Positions 26,053 through 39,577 of a DNA stretch of 64,000 bases are shown piece by piece (the first letter of the stretch is position 1; every line of letters starts with the position of its first letter). Position numbers and translations under genes: made by a program. The stretch is from Glandiceps talaboti (taxonomy: Eukaryota; Hemichordata; Enteropneusta; Spengelidae), in NCBI RefSeq assembly GCF_964340395.1, contig NC_135562.1, forward strand, positions 9,035,134 to 9,099,133, in the 5' to 3' direction. The notes under the pieces were generated by a model. The model ran no database searches, was not told where the DNA came from, and saw nothing but the letters and a program-made list of their open reading frames with translations.

Positions 26053-27125
26053 ATGCATCTGTCTGCGAATCTGTTGTCTCTTTTGCTTAGTCATAGCCAT
26101 ACGTATAAGGGCGAGACATCACGAACCAGACCTGTCAGTTGTTAATGGTTGAACGCATTTAAACGTCGAAAGGAAACTCTTCATTTTAATTGCTAAATAT
26201 AACATAAACTAAGGAAATGGCTATGTAGCATAAGACATACCAATGACTAATTGTTAAGTTAAATAGAACTCTTCTCAATTAAATACGTGTAAATGTCAAT
26301 AAAAGTCCCACAACAAGTAATTGTACACGACTTTTCACTTAAAGAATGCCTTGTAAAGGAGTAACACTTGATTTAAACTTCAAACAAAACCAATTAACGT
26401 TATCAAAGACGTATATCAACATCATAACCGCTTCCTGTGACGTGACTAGATGATAAACAGAATGTCAATTGAGATTTCTAGGTTCCCTTTGATGAAACAA
26501 AACGAAACAAGCGGTACAACATTGCCACAAGAGTCTTAGGAAAACAGAAGGGTCTTGCCTAATTGAAATGCATGGATGAACAGTGTTTTTTCTCTTCCAG
26601 AGACGTGGGAAAAGTTGAGTTCTTTCCCACCTGCAAGTATCTTAGTGACCGAACACATCGACATATGTTAGTTTTATCTCCCGTTGAAGGAACAGTCTTT
26701 TAGTTTGTCTAAAACTGATACATTTAAATCTCAGCTAACTAACACGTAAGCTACAGACATCTACCTGTCTCCAAGCAACGTATCTATTATGTCGACATTT
26801 TTTCTCAGAACATCAAATATGTTTTTTGTACCAAGTGGCACGTTCAGCTTATCATGTTTTCTGCACAAAACTCCGAACTCTACCCATCTTTGGTCAACAT
26901 AGTGATGGCGATAAATGTTTTCTGTGAAAATAATTGAATCAAACACTCCATCATCTCATTAACGTATTTGCGTATTCGTTTAAATGTCTTAACAAATCTA
27001 TAAAGATTTCAACTGAACAACTCGGGAAATGTATAGCGTATACGGATAGGTCGCCATGACTTTTGTTAGAACGCTAATTCTTCGGGTCGGTGTAACCATG
27101 GAAACCATTGATGGAGCGCTAAATT

Positions 27126-27380
27126 TTGTGGACGACCTTCAGTTACATTTTCGTCTTTGGATTAGTATTTTATGAAAGAGTGGGTTTGACAAACTGTATT
27201 GCTTTTCAGCGAACTAAGGGGAAATTTTGCAACCGTATTGATAATTACAAGCTGATTCTCAAGTGTATGCATTCCGGAAATCTACCCAGACAAGGTATCG
27301 CTAAGGTCAGGAAACTTCGCTGCAATGCCACTGTGAAAATAAACCCATTTGATAACCTCGACAGGATGGCATATCATTGA
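27126..27380 (+). CDS. Possible small secreted protein ORF (uncertain)
   Basis: An 84-codon ATG-started frame begins with a signal-peptide-like stretch (MWTTFSYIFVFGLVFYERVG) followed by a short basic, cysteine-containing region (GKFCNRIDNYKLILKC, LRCNATV). A splice acceptor (ATTGCTTTTCAG) lies inside it, so it could equally be chance or part of an exon. No family is recognised and nothing nearby supports it. Confidence 0.13.
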   Translation: MWTTFSYIFVFGLVFYERVGLTNCIAFQRTKGKFCNRIDNYKLILKCMHSGNLPRQGIAKVRKLRCNATVKINPFDNLDRMAYH

Positions 27381-29204
27381 AAGAAATTGTAGACTTTGTC
27401 AGTCCTACGTCGTTGCCATGGCAATCTCACAGGCTTTCAAAACTCTCCTGACAGCTAGCGAAGCGAGACAGAAATACATTTATATGTGTTATCTATGTTA
27501 CGAAATAAATCAACTAGGAACTCGCATTAATCTATATGTTGGAGGGTACTTGAACTAAACGTCACAGGTGTTGATGTTGAGTTAAATGTACAGTAAACAC
27601 TCGGTACAAACGATTCCACAGAGCTAAATAATCAAGGCTAGTGAAGTGTGGAGTCGGGTTTTTTTAGTCTTTACATGTATTGTTTCTTGGAAAGTGGTTT
27701 CCTGTCCGTGTGCATGGTGAGACAGGAGACGACCGTCTTCCGTTGGCACGCTCCATTAACAAAGATTTCACGAATCACAGTATTGTCAACTTCGCTGTCA
27801 GCTACACCAATTCAAAACTGTTATGTCACCACTTTCAATTCCCCCAACCAAACACATAGTCACGCTGTTTCTGAGTTTCTTCCATCATGCGTTAAGTAAT
27901 GAATATGATGCGGATGTCGCCACATTTAACATCGCATTTTTAGTTTTTCCGTTAAACAACTTTTCAGAAACAGAAAAATATGTTTTGGCGATGTTGTAAA
28001 GTTTTGGAAATGTCATAGAGTGAAAACTGCTAGGCATACAGAAAGGTATGTTTAGTTACTTTTTCCTCAAGAATGGACATAATAAATAAACCTTCTGGAG
28101 TAGTTTCAAACAGTTTCCAATTTCCTATCCCTTTTAAATTTATAATTCAAGGCACATAAATGTATTCCCTCATCTAACATGCTTAGATGATATTAATTTC
28201 ATAGCGCCTCAAGGTTCGTGTACATTTCCCATAAATGCTCTACACGTTCTTTCAGCTTAGCTTATTGAATGGAATACCCAGTCAAACATAACATCGTTTT
28301 GAAACCTGAGAATTTCTTACGAGTTAAAGTCGTTTATAGTTACAGTTCATTGCATGCTTGCCATAAAAAGCGATAAATGTATGTAGGAAAGCATTTTCTG
28401 AGCTATAAGACTGTATAAAAGCAATGTTTTCAAAAGTAGCTTAAGACCAATAAAACTGAACATAAATGAAAGACAAATTGATAAACCAGTAATAAAGATT
28501 TACAAAATAGAAAGACTTAAATCATACACATATATGTTGGTGTTCATTATGTTAGAATATATGGCACCATAACCATGGCAATTACTCTAAATTTATGGTT
28601 GAGAAGGTAGGGAAATTTGTTTCATGGAGATTTCTCTCACGAATACGCCGAAGTGGTTCGTGATTCAAAATTGGGTTTGATTGATCGAATCTTAAAAAGG
28701 TCTTCAAACAGTCCAGTGTCATATTTATAGCCAACTAATCGAATGCACTCTGTGGATTCCCACGAAGGGAAATTGATGGCTATATGGTACTCTTACTGTT
28801 GCCGTGTGCAACGAAATTGTTGGCAGCAGAGCACCCTATTATTCATTAGTGCGAAGTGGTAAGGAAATAACCAATTCGAAACACTCGGTAGCAGAAATGA
28901 AATTGTTACGTATCTATATACTCAATATATAACCGTCAAGTTCACGGTTGAGAACTTGAGAAAATATGCTTTCAACGAAATTTCGAGCTGTGGCTAGATT
29001 GATGGAACTGTACTCTACAGCTGCTTTACTTGTATAGAGTTGATTGAGTATTTTGAATAAAATATATGTTCATCGCACAGTGTGACTTGTGTCCAAAAGT
29101 ATATGCAATTCAAAAATTAGGGAGAGATTCAAGCTGTATTTGTATTCATTTATTGCTGATAGTATCTCTGTATAGCACCGTCCACTAACCCACCCACTAA
29201 TTGA

Positions 29205-29312
29205 TTGATTAATTAATTAATTAAATAATTCATTCATTCATTCATTCATTCATTCATTCATTCATTCATTCATTCATTCATTCATTCATTCATTCATCCA
29301 TCCATCCATCCC
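29205..29312 (+). repeat. (TTAA)n/(CATT)n/(CATC)n array
   Basis: Short TTAATTAA, then about 75 bp of CATT repeats and a few CATC units. Confidence 0.95.
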
Positions 29313-30027
29313 TTCATTCATAAATCAATATTCACCCTATACACGTCCGGAACCTATGCATTGCCGTTCTTTGTGAAAGATGTGTAAAGAATGAACCCCC
29401 AAATACAAGTATCAAATCAAATTAACAAGTAACTCGATCACTGGTGGTGTTACAATATTAACGATTCACTACACCTTTCACAATGCATGTTTTCTAATAG
29501 GGCAAGGTATATTTTGAGTCTAGCTTGAAAGCATTTCTACGGTGACGATTGTGGGCACACCGACATTTGAAATTGGAAACGTCATTCAAATAGAGTTTCA
29601 GAAACACATTTGTACGATCGTCTGATGTTATTGCATGTTATGTTGTTTATGATGTAAATCGATATATATATATATATCCATGTTCTATTGTATGAAACTT
29701 AATCTAATTTTTTCATAATTTTTGAAAAGCATAAACCTTTGATTTATAGTCCCAGATATACTTTAATATACTTCATATTAATATTCAACTCATGAAAAAA
29801 GCTTGTTTGCTGCAGTTGTACGTAGATCTTGTTTCCATTGAAGATAACTAATCATGTGATCAAACATTTTATGCAATTACTATAAAGTGTCTGTTGGAAA
29901 AAGAGAGGAGAAAACAACTAATTGATAAAAAGACACTCCACAAAAACACAAAACGTTATGTTTTCCTTACATCTTGATTGTTGAAAAATTAAACTTTTAC
30001 ACCACATTTTGTCATAGTAGTGTAGTC

Positions 30028-30275
30028 ATGATGGGTGAATGGTTAGCGTGGCTAGCTTGGAATCCGCAGGTTGCAGGTTCGAGTCCCATTGCTGCCGTTT
30101 GTTTCTGAGTGGCTAAAGTCCTTGGGCAAGATTTGAACCACGACTGTGCCTCAGTCAACCCAGCTGTATAATTGGGACCTGGTAGGATAGAGGTTAAAAT
30201 GTGAATTGATTTAATCATATGTTTTAATCACTTTGAGCACAAAGTTGGAAAGTGCTATAAAACAACAACATTATT
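30028..30275 (+). mobile_element. tRNA-derived SINE, family A copy 1
   Basis: The tRNA-like head has an A-box-like GTGAATGGTTAGCGTGG and the B-box GGTTCGAGTCC. The body CCTTGGGCAAG, CAACCCAGCTGTATAATTGG follows, then a tail GGAAAGTGCTATAAAAC and (ATT)n. Related copies lie at 31866 and in a gene 2 intron at 53695-54065. Confidence 0.75.
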
Positions 30276-31059
30276 ATTACCTTGTGAATTCACTTTGTTT
30301 ATTCACGTTTGCTTTATTAGTACGGAGTTCTATATGATTAATTTTCAAACCACTGTGTGCCCATTCAACCACTACCGGGACATTTTTTCCACTCGTCAAT
30401 AACTTTCAGTGTGTATTTGAATTGGGTAGTATCTCTAGAAAGGGCCGCACTGACCATCAGAGCAATAAACAGACGCATATGCTTTCCATATTGACTATGT
30501 TGTATCCATAATTCCAGTCGTGCATGGAGTATGCAATTTGATATCTAATTCTGCTATACGTATACAAAGGTCTTAAAGGTTAAAGGTTAAAGGTTACGTG
30601 AGCTATATGGATAATAGGATCAGCTATAATATAATAACGTAAAACACAACTTTTTGAATTTTAGAAAGCTTTCAGTTAATATGATTTACAAGATTTGCCT
30701 ATCCGGGTATTATGCTGTCAGGGTAGTACAGACATACATGGTGAAACGTTCGTTGTTGTTCGAGAGTTCAGCTGTTCGCTGTGAATATAGCATGTAGGAG
30801 AAAACAAACATAGACAGTCAACTGTTGAGATTCAATTATGATTGACGTCCTAATACACTGTTGTCTACTGTTACTAAATACTACGTCAAGTTGTGAAAAC
30901 AGGTCTGCTTTCGTAGACCACGAAATACAATTTAGTTTTAGTAAAGTCGAGCCTCAGTATCTTGGCTATTTGCCGAGGTTCCATTAATACATCAAATATG
31001 CTCAATCCTGGAACAATCTTACCTTATGTATTATCGTTCCCAGAGTCTCTCCATAAAAT

Positions 31060-31285
31060 GGGTCATCGGTGACTGAGTGGTTAAACCACTTGCCTCTTAC
31101 CACTGCGGTCGGGGTTCGAACCCATTCAGTGTTTGATTACAATTTTCCACGCTGTAAGTAACAAGAGTGTAGTTCAGTTTGTTTCTACCGAACAACACAG
31201 CTTTTCCCCGGATACCCTGGTTTCCTCCTGCTCTAACACTGAACCCTCCTCCTGGTATTGGGCAATGCCCTTTTATAAGTAAATT
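31060..31285 (+). mobile_element. tRNA-derived SINE, family B
   Basis: The head GTGACTGAGTGGTTAAACCA is A-box-like and the B-box GGTTCGAACCC is near perfect. The body differs from family A (CCGGATACCCTGGTTTCCTC). It ends near an A-rich tail at about 31285. Confidence 0.62.
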
Positions 31286-31865
31286 TTAAAAAAAATAACA
31301 TGGTTTATATTTCAATTTGTAAAATAGCTACATAAAGATTTCATCACTATGCTTAAGTATTAAATATACGATGTAATACAAATGGACATTGCGTTCTTGG
31401 GCAGGAGGAGAGTTTTATAATAGAGACTGCCACCTAACTTAATGCACCGGGATAGGATTGTGTAACACCAGGTATGTGTGTGAGAATGAAGGTAACGCCT
31501 GTTTCACACTCATTACATCGTTAACGTAACACTGGGATTTCTATACACTGTCCATGCGACGTGTTATAATTTATAAATGCCTACCGCGGTGATATCAAAT
31601 TACTTTTTTTACAACTTATTCTTCACTATACCGGTTATCTGACACTATGAGTCAGAGTGATACAGTGAGTTCAAATCCCAATCTTCTTTTGATTTACTAC
31701 ATATGACTACGACAAGTGAGAGATGATGACTCTTATCACAATGATTGATTGTACTTTTCAGTCTCACGTGACAAGAATGACTGTTATATTAATATATTAT
31801 TACTATAATGCCAATTGTGAGCTATCTGCAATCATAAATTAGGTGCAGTATGATGAAAAAAAGTA

Positions 31866-32170
31866 GTCATGGTAGCCGAATTGTTAGAGTAGCCAGAGCA
31901 GAATTTGAAAGTTTCTGGTTCGAGCCTTGCAATTGGTCATGGTTTCCCATTCGCTTGAGTCCTTAGGTCATTCTATTAAGCTGTATGAATGGGGATATGG
32001 TAGGAAAGAGATTGTTACGTGAAGGATTTAGTTCACAAGCAGCACAAGTACCGTACATGATAGAGAGTTTGCTAACGGCCGTTGTGTCATTATAGGTCCA
32101 TGCAAGGTGGGGGGGGGGGGGTTGTACAATGCAGTATGGGAAAACGCTCTATATAAAAAAGTTGCATTAT
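31866..32170 (+). mobile_element. tRNA-derived SINE, family A copy 2
   Basis: A diverged copy: a GTCATGGTAGCCGAATTGTT head, B-box GGTTCGAGCC, AAGCTGTATGAATGGGG body, a poly-G interruption (32108-32120), and the end GGGAAAACGCTCTATATAAA followed by ATTATTAT. Confidence 0.65.
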
Positions 32171-34423
32171 TATATTAAGAGCACGTAAACAATCTGATCT
32201 ATTTTGGGGGTTTTACTCTCTTAGCAAATGTGATAAATTTTACATTATAATCTTCAAGTTTTAATGATCTCTTTCAAAACTTGCACTTTACAAAGAAATA
32301 TCAAAACAGTGTAAGAAAAGAAAAACCCAAAATAGATCAGAAGATGTTGTCAAAAGTACTGCAAAAGTTGCACGTATTTTTTTTTTTGCCATATTATTTT
32401 GTATCGTATCCAAAAATCTTCTATAATCTGTCTCTTGTTGGAACAGTATTGCTAATCTTTAAGAAGGATGTTGTCATGAAAACAACAACAGACATATCTT
32501 CCTTAGCAACATTAAATATATAGATCGGTTCTTTCACCATGGTAATGCGATTAATCAATTCTGATACAGGTAAATGCGTGTAGGAATCTAACGTAATCAC
32601 AAAGGTGACAAAGTTCGGAACATTTCCCATTCAAATCACAATGCTAGCAATTTGTAGCAAATGGACAAAAATATATTCCATATAATTCGTTTTTGGAATT
32701 TCTCGTATGTGATATTTAAGTTTAATATTTTTCATTAATTGCATGTAGCGGATGTTAAAGGAATGCAATATGTCTGAGCGCAATCAGGTATTTTCTCGTT
32801 AAAAGCGAACGAATAAGTAAATCATTTTCCATACTTGAACGATTTTTACATGTAAAGATTTTACATTTCAGATTCCGGAAATGTAATTATATAGAAATGC
32901 ATGCACGCTTGTATAACGTGTATGTCGCTTACCACGTATTATTATATAAATTTGAGAATTGAAATTGCATTTCACTCTGAATGAACTACGAATTTAACGA
33001 TACTTGTAGCCAAACGATGTAGATCTTTTGGTTCTTGATATAAAAAATATTGGACATGGTCAAAAGTTAGTTAATAAAAAAGAGAAAATTGTAAGCATGA
33101 TAGCGTAAAACGACCATTTTCTTCTAATATAAAGTAGTAAGCTTATAGTCTTTAATTCTGTAGATTTCCATCAGCCCAAAATACAAGCACAGTCTTGTCT
33201 TGGAAAACAGGATATAACTATATGAATAAATAAAGTGAGTGGGAATGTTACAAATCAATTTAACATAAATTTCCATACGTCTCTCTATGTCATTTCATTG
33301 CATGAAATATAAGTTTAGCCATTGAAGAATACACATATCCGATGAAATTTTAAATAAATTGATGAATCTTTCAGTAGCTGGAGGATCAGAGTAAAATCTT
33401 GGTAAATATTTCATTCCTACAGCATTAAAATAGGAACAAACTAATAACAAATTAATTACATTCATCCTCTACCTGACTTCGAGTCTAATGCACATGCATG
33501 ACACAATGTTTTCTTTAATCTTTCAAAAAACCGCTGATTTGCCTACGAGTATCCCTTTTGGTTATCAAACGAAATACTTCAATAAATAACATATGCCAGA
33601 TATATCCCCTGGAATTATTCTGAGCCCGCTAGATTGTGTACGTGGTTTTTTTAAGTTTAAGGTGACCTTCTCATTAATAATACAAAGAAACAACTATATT
33701 GAAACCAGGCGTGTAATCATACTTGTCCTTTCGTCATCCGTTGTTGAGGAGAACATCTAATATGAAGTGGCATATGATTGTGTGCTACTTTCCAATAACT
33801 CTAATCGTGTATCATTTGATGGATCATACGCCAAAGGCTTTCTGTCGATAAAAGCATACGGTAAAGGCCATTTTCAAAGATAACTTGGGTGAGATGATCG
33901 TGATCAATCACTTGGCAAAGTGCAAGAGTAGTTAGCGTCCCACTACATTAAAATTCTGTAACTCACAACACACTTTATGCACTAATAATTTAGGCTCCGT
34001 GTTTGTTATGGAAAATGCGTCAAAGGGTCTCATATCTGAGGTATCAAGGGATATAGCCTTAATGCACTACACTGAGTCGGTGATAGTGATAAGAACGGGA
34101 GAGCAAATGAACATAAAAGTGAACGACACACCCAGGATTTAAACTAACCTGACACTGCACTTTATCACGCATTTGAGCATACAGATGTATACACACGTCT
34201 TTATGTCTTAATTATCTCAAAATGTCTCTAGTAATACCTCGGCTTATCAAAGCCCTTTTTGATAACACCAATCGCTGGAAAGGAAATTGTTCACAAATGC
34301 AAGGTTTAAGAATCGATGGATATATAAGGAGGTCTATATATTTATTTCCGACCCTCTTTATATATACATCTGAAGTAACACAACTGCCGAAGTAACCTAG
34401 CAAGCTGTTATGTCAAAAAAGGT

Positions 34424-34497
<74 letters not shown>

Positions 34498-37400
34498 GGG
34501 ACAGACAGAGGGACAGACAGAGGGAGGGAGGGAGGGAGAGACAGAGAGAGGGAAGGAGAGACAGAGAGAGCGCTCTATTTTCTCGACAGAAGCAGTGGTG
34601 AGTGAAAGCCTAAGGTAAAGTTAACCAGAAAAATCAACTGAACCTAACACTTCTTACCATCGTGCTTAATTGTGTGGGACTGGATATTGTGATATTATGA
34701 TTCGATGAATAAAACAGCATGTATATATATATATGCCACATATATTGGATATTTGTACACGAGTTCAAAAGTCATGGATACTATAAACTGATTGACATAT
34801 TGCTGTATTGAGAATATAATTCCTCCTAAATGATGTGTTATTCCAATGAATTGCCAACAGCGCCGATTGTATCAATTCGAAATGTCCAAAAAATGTGTAT
34901 TGACAGAAACGCGATGTCTATTAAACATCTTTTCCCCAGAATTACCACCATTACTTGATTCACTAAAACTTGCAACTTTAACGTCTGTGAGCATACAAAC
35001 GAAACATTTGAGCTTTTACACTCAGACACGTGTAACTGTGAAAAGAAGAATTATTTGCTCGTCATTGAAAAAATATTTTGCTAGATGTTCTTGTTTATGT
35101 TTTGTCGATGCATCGGGCGGAAAATGTCAATGAATGTTTGCTGGAATTCTGAAAAAAAACTGTCACATGCATGTGAATATAATGTTGTTGTCAAAAAATT
35201 ATGTGCGAATCATGAAAACAATGATACTTCTCATGTATGATGCTGTAAATAACTAATAAGTTTAATTTGGAATGACCTTTGATTTTGATTCCAAAAGTTG
35301 ATGATCCCAACTGTATGCACAATTTAACCTCTTCTTGCATTGATAGTTTATATTTATAACGATGTGAAGGACTTATCAGTTGGGGATGGAAATTACTTAC
35401 CTTGCCCTTCAATTATGATTCAAAATGGCCGACTCTGAAGTCGTGAACAGTTAACACACCTTGCTGGATAAAACACATTAATAGTAGACCTCGATTTTCA
35501 AAAAGAAATGCAAACATGTCACTTTGATGGATCTGACACCATTTTTACATGGTCGAATGTTTGATAGACATAACTAATACATATAGACAGAACATAAATA
35601 CTGACTAAAAACAGCATTTGGTTGTCAGAGTCGATATGCCAATTAAATGAAGCATTAAATATTGTTTACATCAAGTTTTGTTTCAGCGTTTACTTAAACG
35701 TTTCATGTTTACATTTATCGTATTAAAGTTTCGATTGCCAGTGAATAAAATATGTGTGAACATGTGTACTGGTGTTTTCCTGACTAGCCATTGTTATTGA
35801 TGTATCGTATATTGAGCAAATTAAAACGGATTGGTGAAATTGAATTGAAATCCCAACCTGGGTAAATTTACCTTGTATTTCTCAAATAAAAAGTTAAAAT
35901 GTAATCATGGGAACTCAATAAAAGTAATGAAACAATGTTACCGATAACAATGTTTACACTGTAAATTTTGACATTTGTGTCAGGCGAAACGAAGTGTATT
36001 AAAGTTGTTCCTCGCTTTGTATATGTAATTGGCATTTCAATCGTGATTTACTATGCGTCTGTGCCTCAAGCATATTCTTTTAAAATCAGCAACACAAATG
36101 CTATTTTTATCAGCGCAAAGAAACAAAACAGGCATTTTTATTCTACGTAATAATTGCATTACTAGTAATAAAAATGATAACAACCAGACATTAAAATAAA
36201 ACAATATATAAATAGATTTGTTATCTTTTTCTTGTGACACAAGACCTAACATGTTACCATAGTTTTATTTTCATCGGGAAGTGATTGAAAAAAGAAAAGT
36301 AACATAATGAAATGTATACACCGCAAAGAAGACAAAAAATGTGACTGCTATTATTGCAAATATAAGAGTAGGAGAGCTGCAATATGAACTACTAGTATAC
36401 GGGAAAGAAGTAATAAAGCACGTTCAGGTTTCATAGCACGTTTTCGAGCATATAAACATCAATTATCCTTGGCAGTATCGCTGCCAAATCCAAGAGATTT
36501 TCGCGATTAAAACGGTCTTAATGTAATCAACCGTACTTTAAATGCACTTTTCTTTTGCACCCCGCATTGCATTTACCTTTTCAGCTGTGCCGAAACATCG
36601 TGTATTCCCCAAAGGAAATAGTGAGATAAGGTAACGTCAAGTGAGTCGGGCAGTGACTCGTATAACATTAACAATATTAGGACAGATTTTAATGAGATAA
36701 CTATAGCAGACCCCCTAGGATTACATGGGATAACCCGATAAAGAAAGTTGTTGTGAACCTGGGGCGCAGATTGTTGCACTACGCCGGAAATCACGAAGGC
36801 ATCAGATACACATTGTTTACTAAGGCAATATAATTAAGTCTATAAGACTTATGGTCTTTGCTGTCCTGCAAGAGCACGAAATATTGTATATTCCAAACAT
36901 GGAATTAGTTGAGCAGAATAAAGGGTGTTAAGCAGGGGGACGCATGACGTTAATGATGGATAGCGACCCCCCCCCCTCTCAAGTATATATCATGTATTAA
37001 GATAACTCGATAAAGCAGTAACTTCTGCTGACGAGGTGTGTTGCTCTGTGCATTGCAACACGAATGCGTGAAATAAGTTGTTTAATATATATATATATAT
37101 ATATTTAGCATTGACCAAAAGGTCATCAATATTAACCTAAATAATATAATCCAAGATGTAACGTTGTAAACTGTGATGTCGCTGGGTGACTGGAACCCCA
37201 ATGCAGCGATTAGGTATTGACTGTTTTAAGTACATTCATTGGGATGACGATATAAAATAATAAACCACTCTTGGAGATGACGTTCTTCGAGGTTATGTAC
37301 CCCTTTTAAAGTTTGATGTCAGTGTAAGGGAAATCATAAAATCATATCATAAAATATGGCATGTATTTCTATAAAAAGTGTCTCTTAATAAGGATTACCG

Positions 37401-37499
37401 TTGAAATACTAGCTAATGACAAAGCCAGATATTTATCTTCTCTAGGGGTTGGCGTGATAAGTTGTAATGTCGACATCACATTGACATTGTCACACGGCA
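32171..37499. other. Intergenic
   Basis: Apart from the GACA array at 34421-34570 this is AT-rich sequence without recognisable genes. The reading frames (up to 95 codons, 34846-35133) lack motifs. Confidence 0.6.
34421..34570 (+). repeat. (GACA)n to GAGG-rich array
   Basis: GACA repeats to about 34496, then degenerate GACAGAGG and GAGGGAGG units. Confidence 0.95.
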
Positions 37500-38093
37500 G
37501 TTCTCATGTACAAAGTATCTAAATGCCTCGCTCCGAATCACGTAAATGATTTTTTGACTTCCAGGAACAGAATTCATCATTATCCAACAAGATATTCCTC
37601 TGATCTTCATCAAGCTATACCCAGTTCCAAGTTCATGGCTCAGAGTTTTAAGTATAAAGGAGCAACTCTCTGCAATTCAATTCATACATATTTTTTAAAT
37701 CAAAGGATAATGCGACCGTTGATTCTTTTAAGATGTTGATTGTTTAAAAATTTCCTATAAACATTTCTTAAAGATTTTTAATCAATTTTAACATTTTGAT
37801 AAGCATGTATGTGATATATTTTTATATGCTTGTACTTTTCCTTGTCTTTTTAACGTACCACATTGTGTTGCAGTTTTGTGATTGTGATGTGATATGTTGT
37901 TTCTTTTTAGTCTTTTTTTTTGTCTCGGCCTCCTTGGAAGGAAGTACTCGCTACTTAATGAGCTACCGAGGATAAATAAAGTAAATAAATAATAATAAAT
38001 AATTAGGTAAATAAAGTAAATAAATAAATAAAGTAAACAAACAAACAAACAAACAAGCAAGCAAATAATAAATAAATAAATAAATAAATAAAT
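37500..38093 (+). mobile_element. LINE 3' end with AAATAAAT tail
   Basis: The reading frame 37506-37739 (YKVSKCLAPNHVNDFLTSRN, then HHYPTRYSSD and SFKYKGATLCNS) resembles the C-terminal region of CR1/L2-like polymerases. The 3' UTR near 37925-37975 carries CTCGGCCTCCTTGGAAGGAA and a matching downstream GAGCTACCGAG. It ends in (AAATAAAT)n and ACAAACA repeats. The fragment is 5' truncated. Confidence 0.72.
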
Positions 38094-39508
38094 CTTGGGC
38101 GGTTATGACCAGCTGGCGCGCGGTTATGACCAGTTGGCTACATTTCCGTATGAGCGTCAGTGAATGTGTATATGAAATCAACTGGGTAAAACTAAGGGGT
38201 GTATTATCCCCAGGGGCTGGTTTATTGCTATTATATTATGCCAGTATATTGAAATTTGCACAGAAATGTTTTTAGAACGGAAAACAAACTAGTTTTAGTG
38301 GATAAAGTTTAAGTATAGTTCGGCCCCAGAACCTGAATATATTGATTGTGATTCTTTGCAGTACGAACTGATCTAATGGCATGGAGGATAATGTCACTAA
38401 ATTTACATTTCAACGGTCGAATCGTTTAATACTGTAGCGTGCTTTTATCTAGTTTTGTTTCGTTTGTACAGAGTCAAGTTCATTTGTGAATGTCACATGT
38501 CCCCACAAAATGGGGGCAAGAACGACGCCATAGCATGTGCTACGCCGCCCTAAGGTGACGATTTTGAGTAAATATCGACTACTTCTGGGGATTTTGATAT
38601 TTTATTCATCCCCCCCCCCCCTTAAGGAAAGTATTAGCGTTTAACATGGACGACTTAGTGCTATGCGGGTGGTCGATGGCGCGCAACGGCAGCCATGATT
38701 GATGCAGACGACACCGACCAAAATGACTATGCTATTCTCATTCAGGGCCACTCCAGTCGTGCTTACTGCTATATCACTTTGGACTAGACCAACCAGATCT
38801 CTTGACTGGCGTTAACTTGCACCATCAATATACTGGTATAATAATTATATATAATGCCCGATGAACCTCCCTGTTTGTTCTTATCGCCAAGAGTGGTATT
38901 TCCACAAAGTGATATGGTAAATATCATAAAGAATGATTGATTTCTGGCATAAGTGTCTGATAAGGACTTTTGTTCGGCATTCATGCACTACCCTTCACCA
39001 GTCCTCTTCATTCTTACTCTCATTTCGTTGGTTTGCCATACGTCATTGCTGGACAAATTGACAGTATGAAGTTTAGTTCCGAAAATGCACAACAATTCCT
39101 GACATGGGTGACTTTCGTTATTAACCCTTTCTTCCACATCACGGCATAATATAAATTGATCTAAATTAATACGCATTTGTCTGGGAACCTACAAAACAGA
39201 CACACTGTACAATTAATGGCCATGTACTTTGCTCCATCAGGATATATCTGCTACAGATCTGATTTCGCACGGATTTAAAATATAAAAAGGTAACATCTGC
39301 AGGAAAAGTATACTTAATATGAGTTATGATGACATTAAACCCCCAACATAGTCTGTAAGAGGAGTAACATGAAACGTGATTGGAGGAAAATTAATACCTT
39401 GTCGCATAAATTAGTTACTGCTTATCTCTGGAAAATGCAGTTGTTCATACTCACAGTTACCTACGTATCCTTACAAATTCCGACTATTTTCATCTTAATT
39501 ATTTTCAG
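38094..39508. other. Region upstream of gene 2
   Basis: A duplicated GGTTATGACCAG(C/T)TGGC lies at about 38100-38138 next to the LINE tail. The promoter of gene 2, or a 5' UTR exon, may lie here, but none could be identified. Confidence 0.5.
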
Positions 39509-39550
39509 ATATTCGACCGTGAACATTGTACCCATCAAACTGGACTGGAC

Positions 39551-39577
39551 ATGTTGCGTTGGAGTTTAGTAATATTG
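39551..39577 (+). CDS. Gene 2 exon 1: proposed start, signal-peptide N-half
   Basis: ATG at 39551 opens MLRWSLVIL, ending in phase 0 at donor GTGAGT. The hydrophobic stretch continues in exon 2. The exon may begin at 39509, after a good acceptor (ATTATTTTCAG). The 42 nt before the ATG are also open in frame, so an upstream exon, or a later start than the true one, cannot be excluded. Confidence 0.5.

Larger units (their letters stand above)
24294..30027. other. Intergenic
   Basis: It holds microsatellites (25824-26052, 29205-29312) and the 27126 small ORF. A region around 28740-28860 contains no coding signal. No RNA gene or domain was seen. Confidence 0.6.

Noticed and set aside
30028-30100. 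Possible functional tRNA gene
   Set aside because: The B-box is good, but the arms do not pair as a cloverleaf, and the sequence continues into a SINE body shared with other copies. The same holds for 31065 and 31880.
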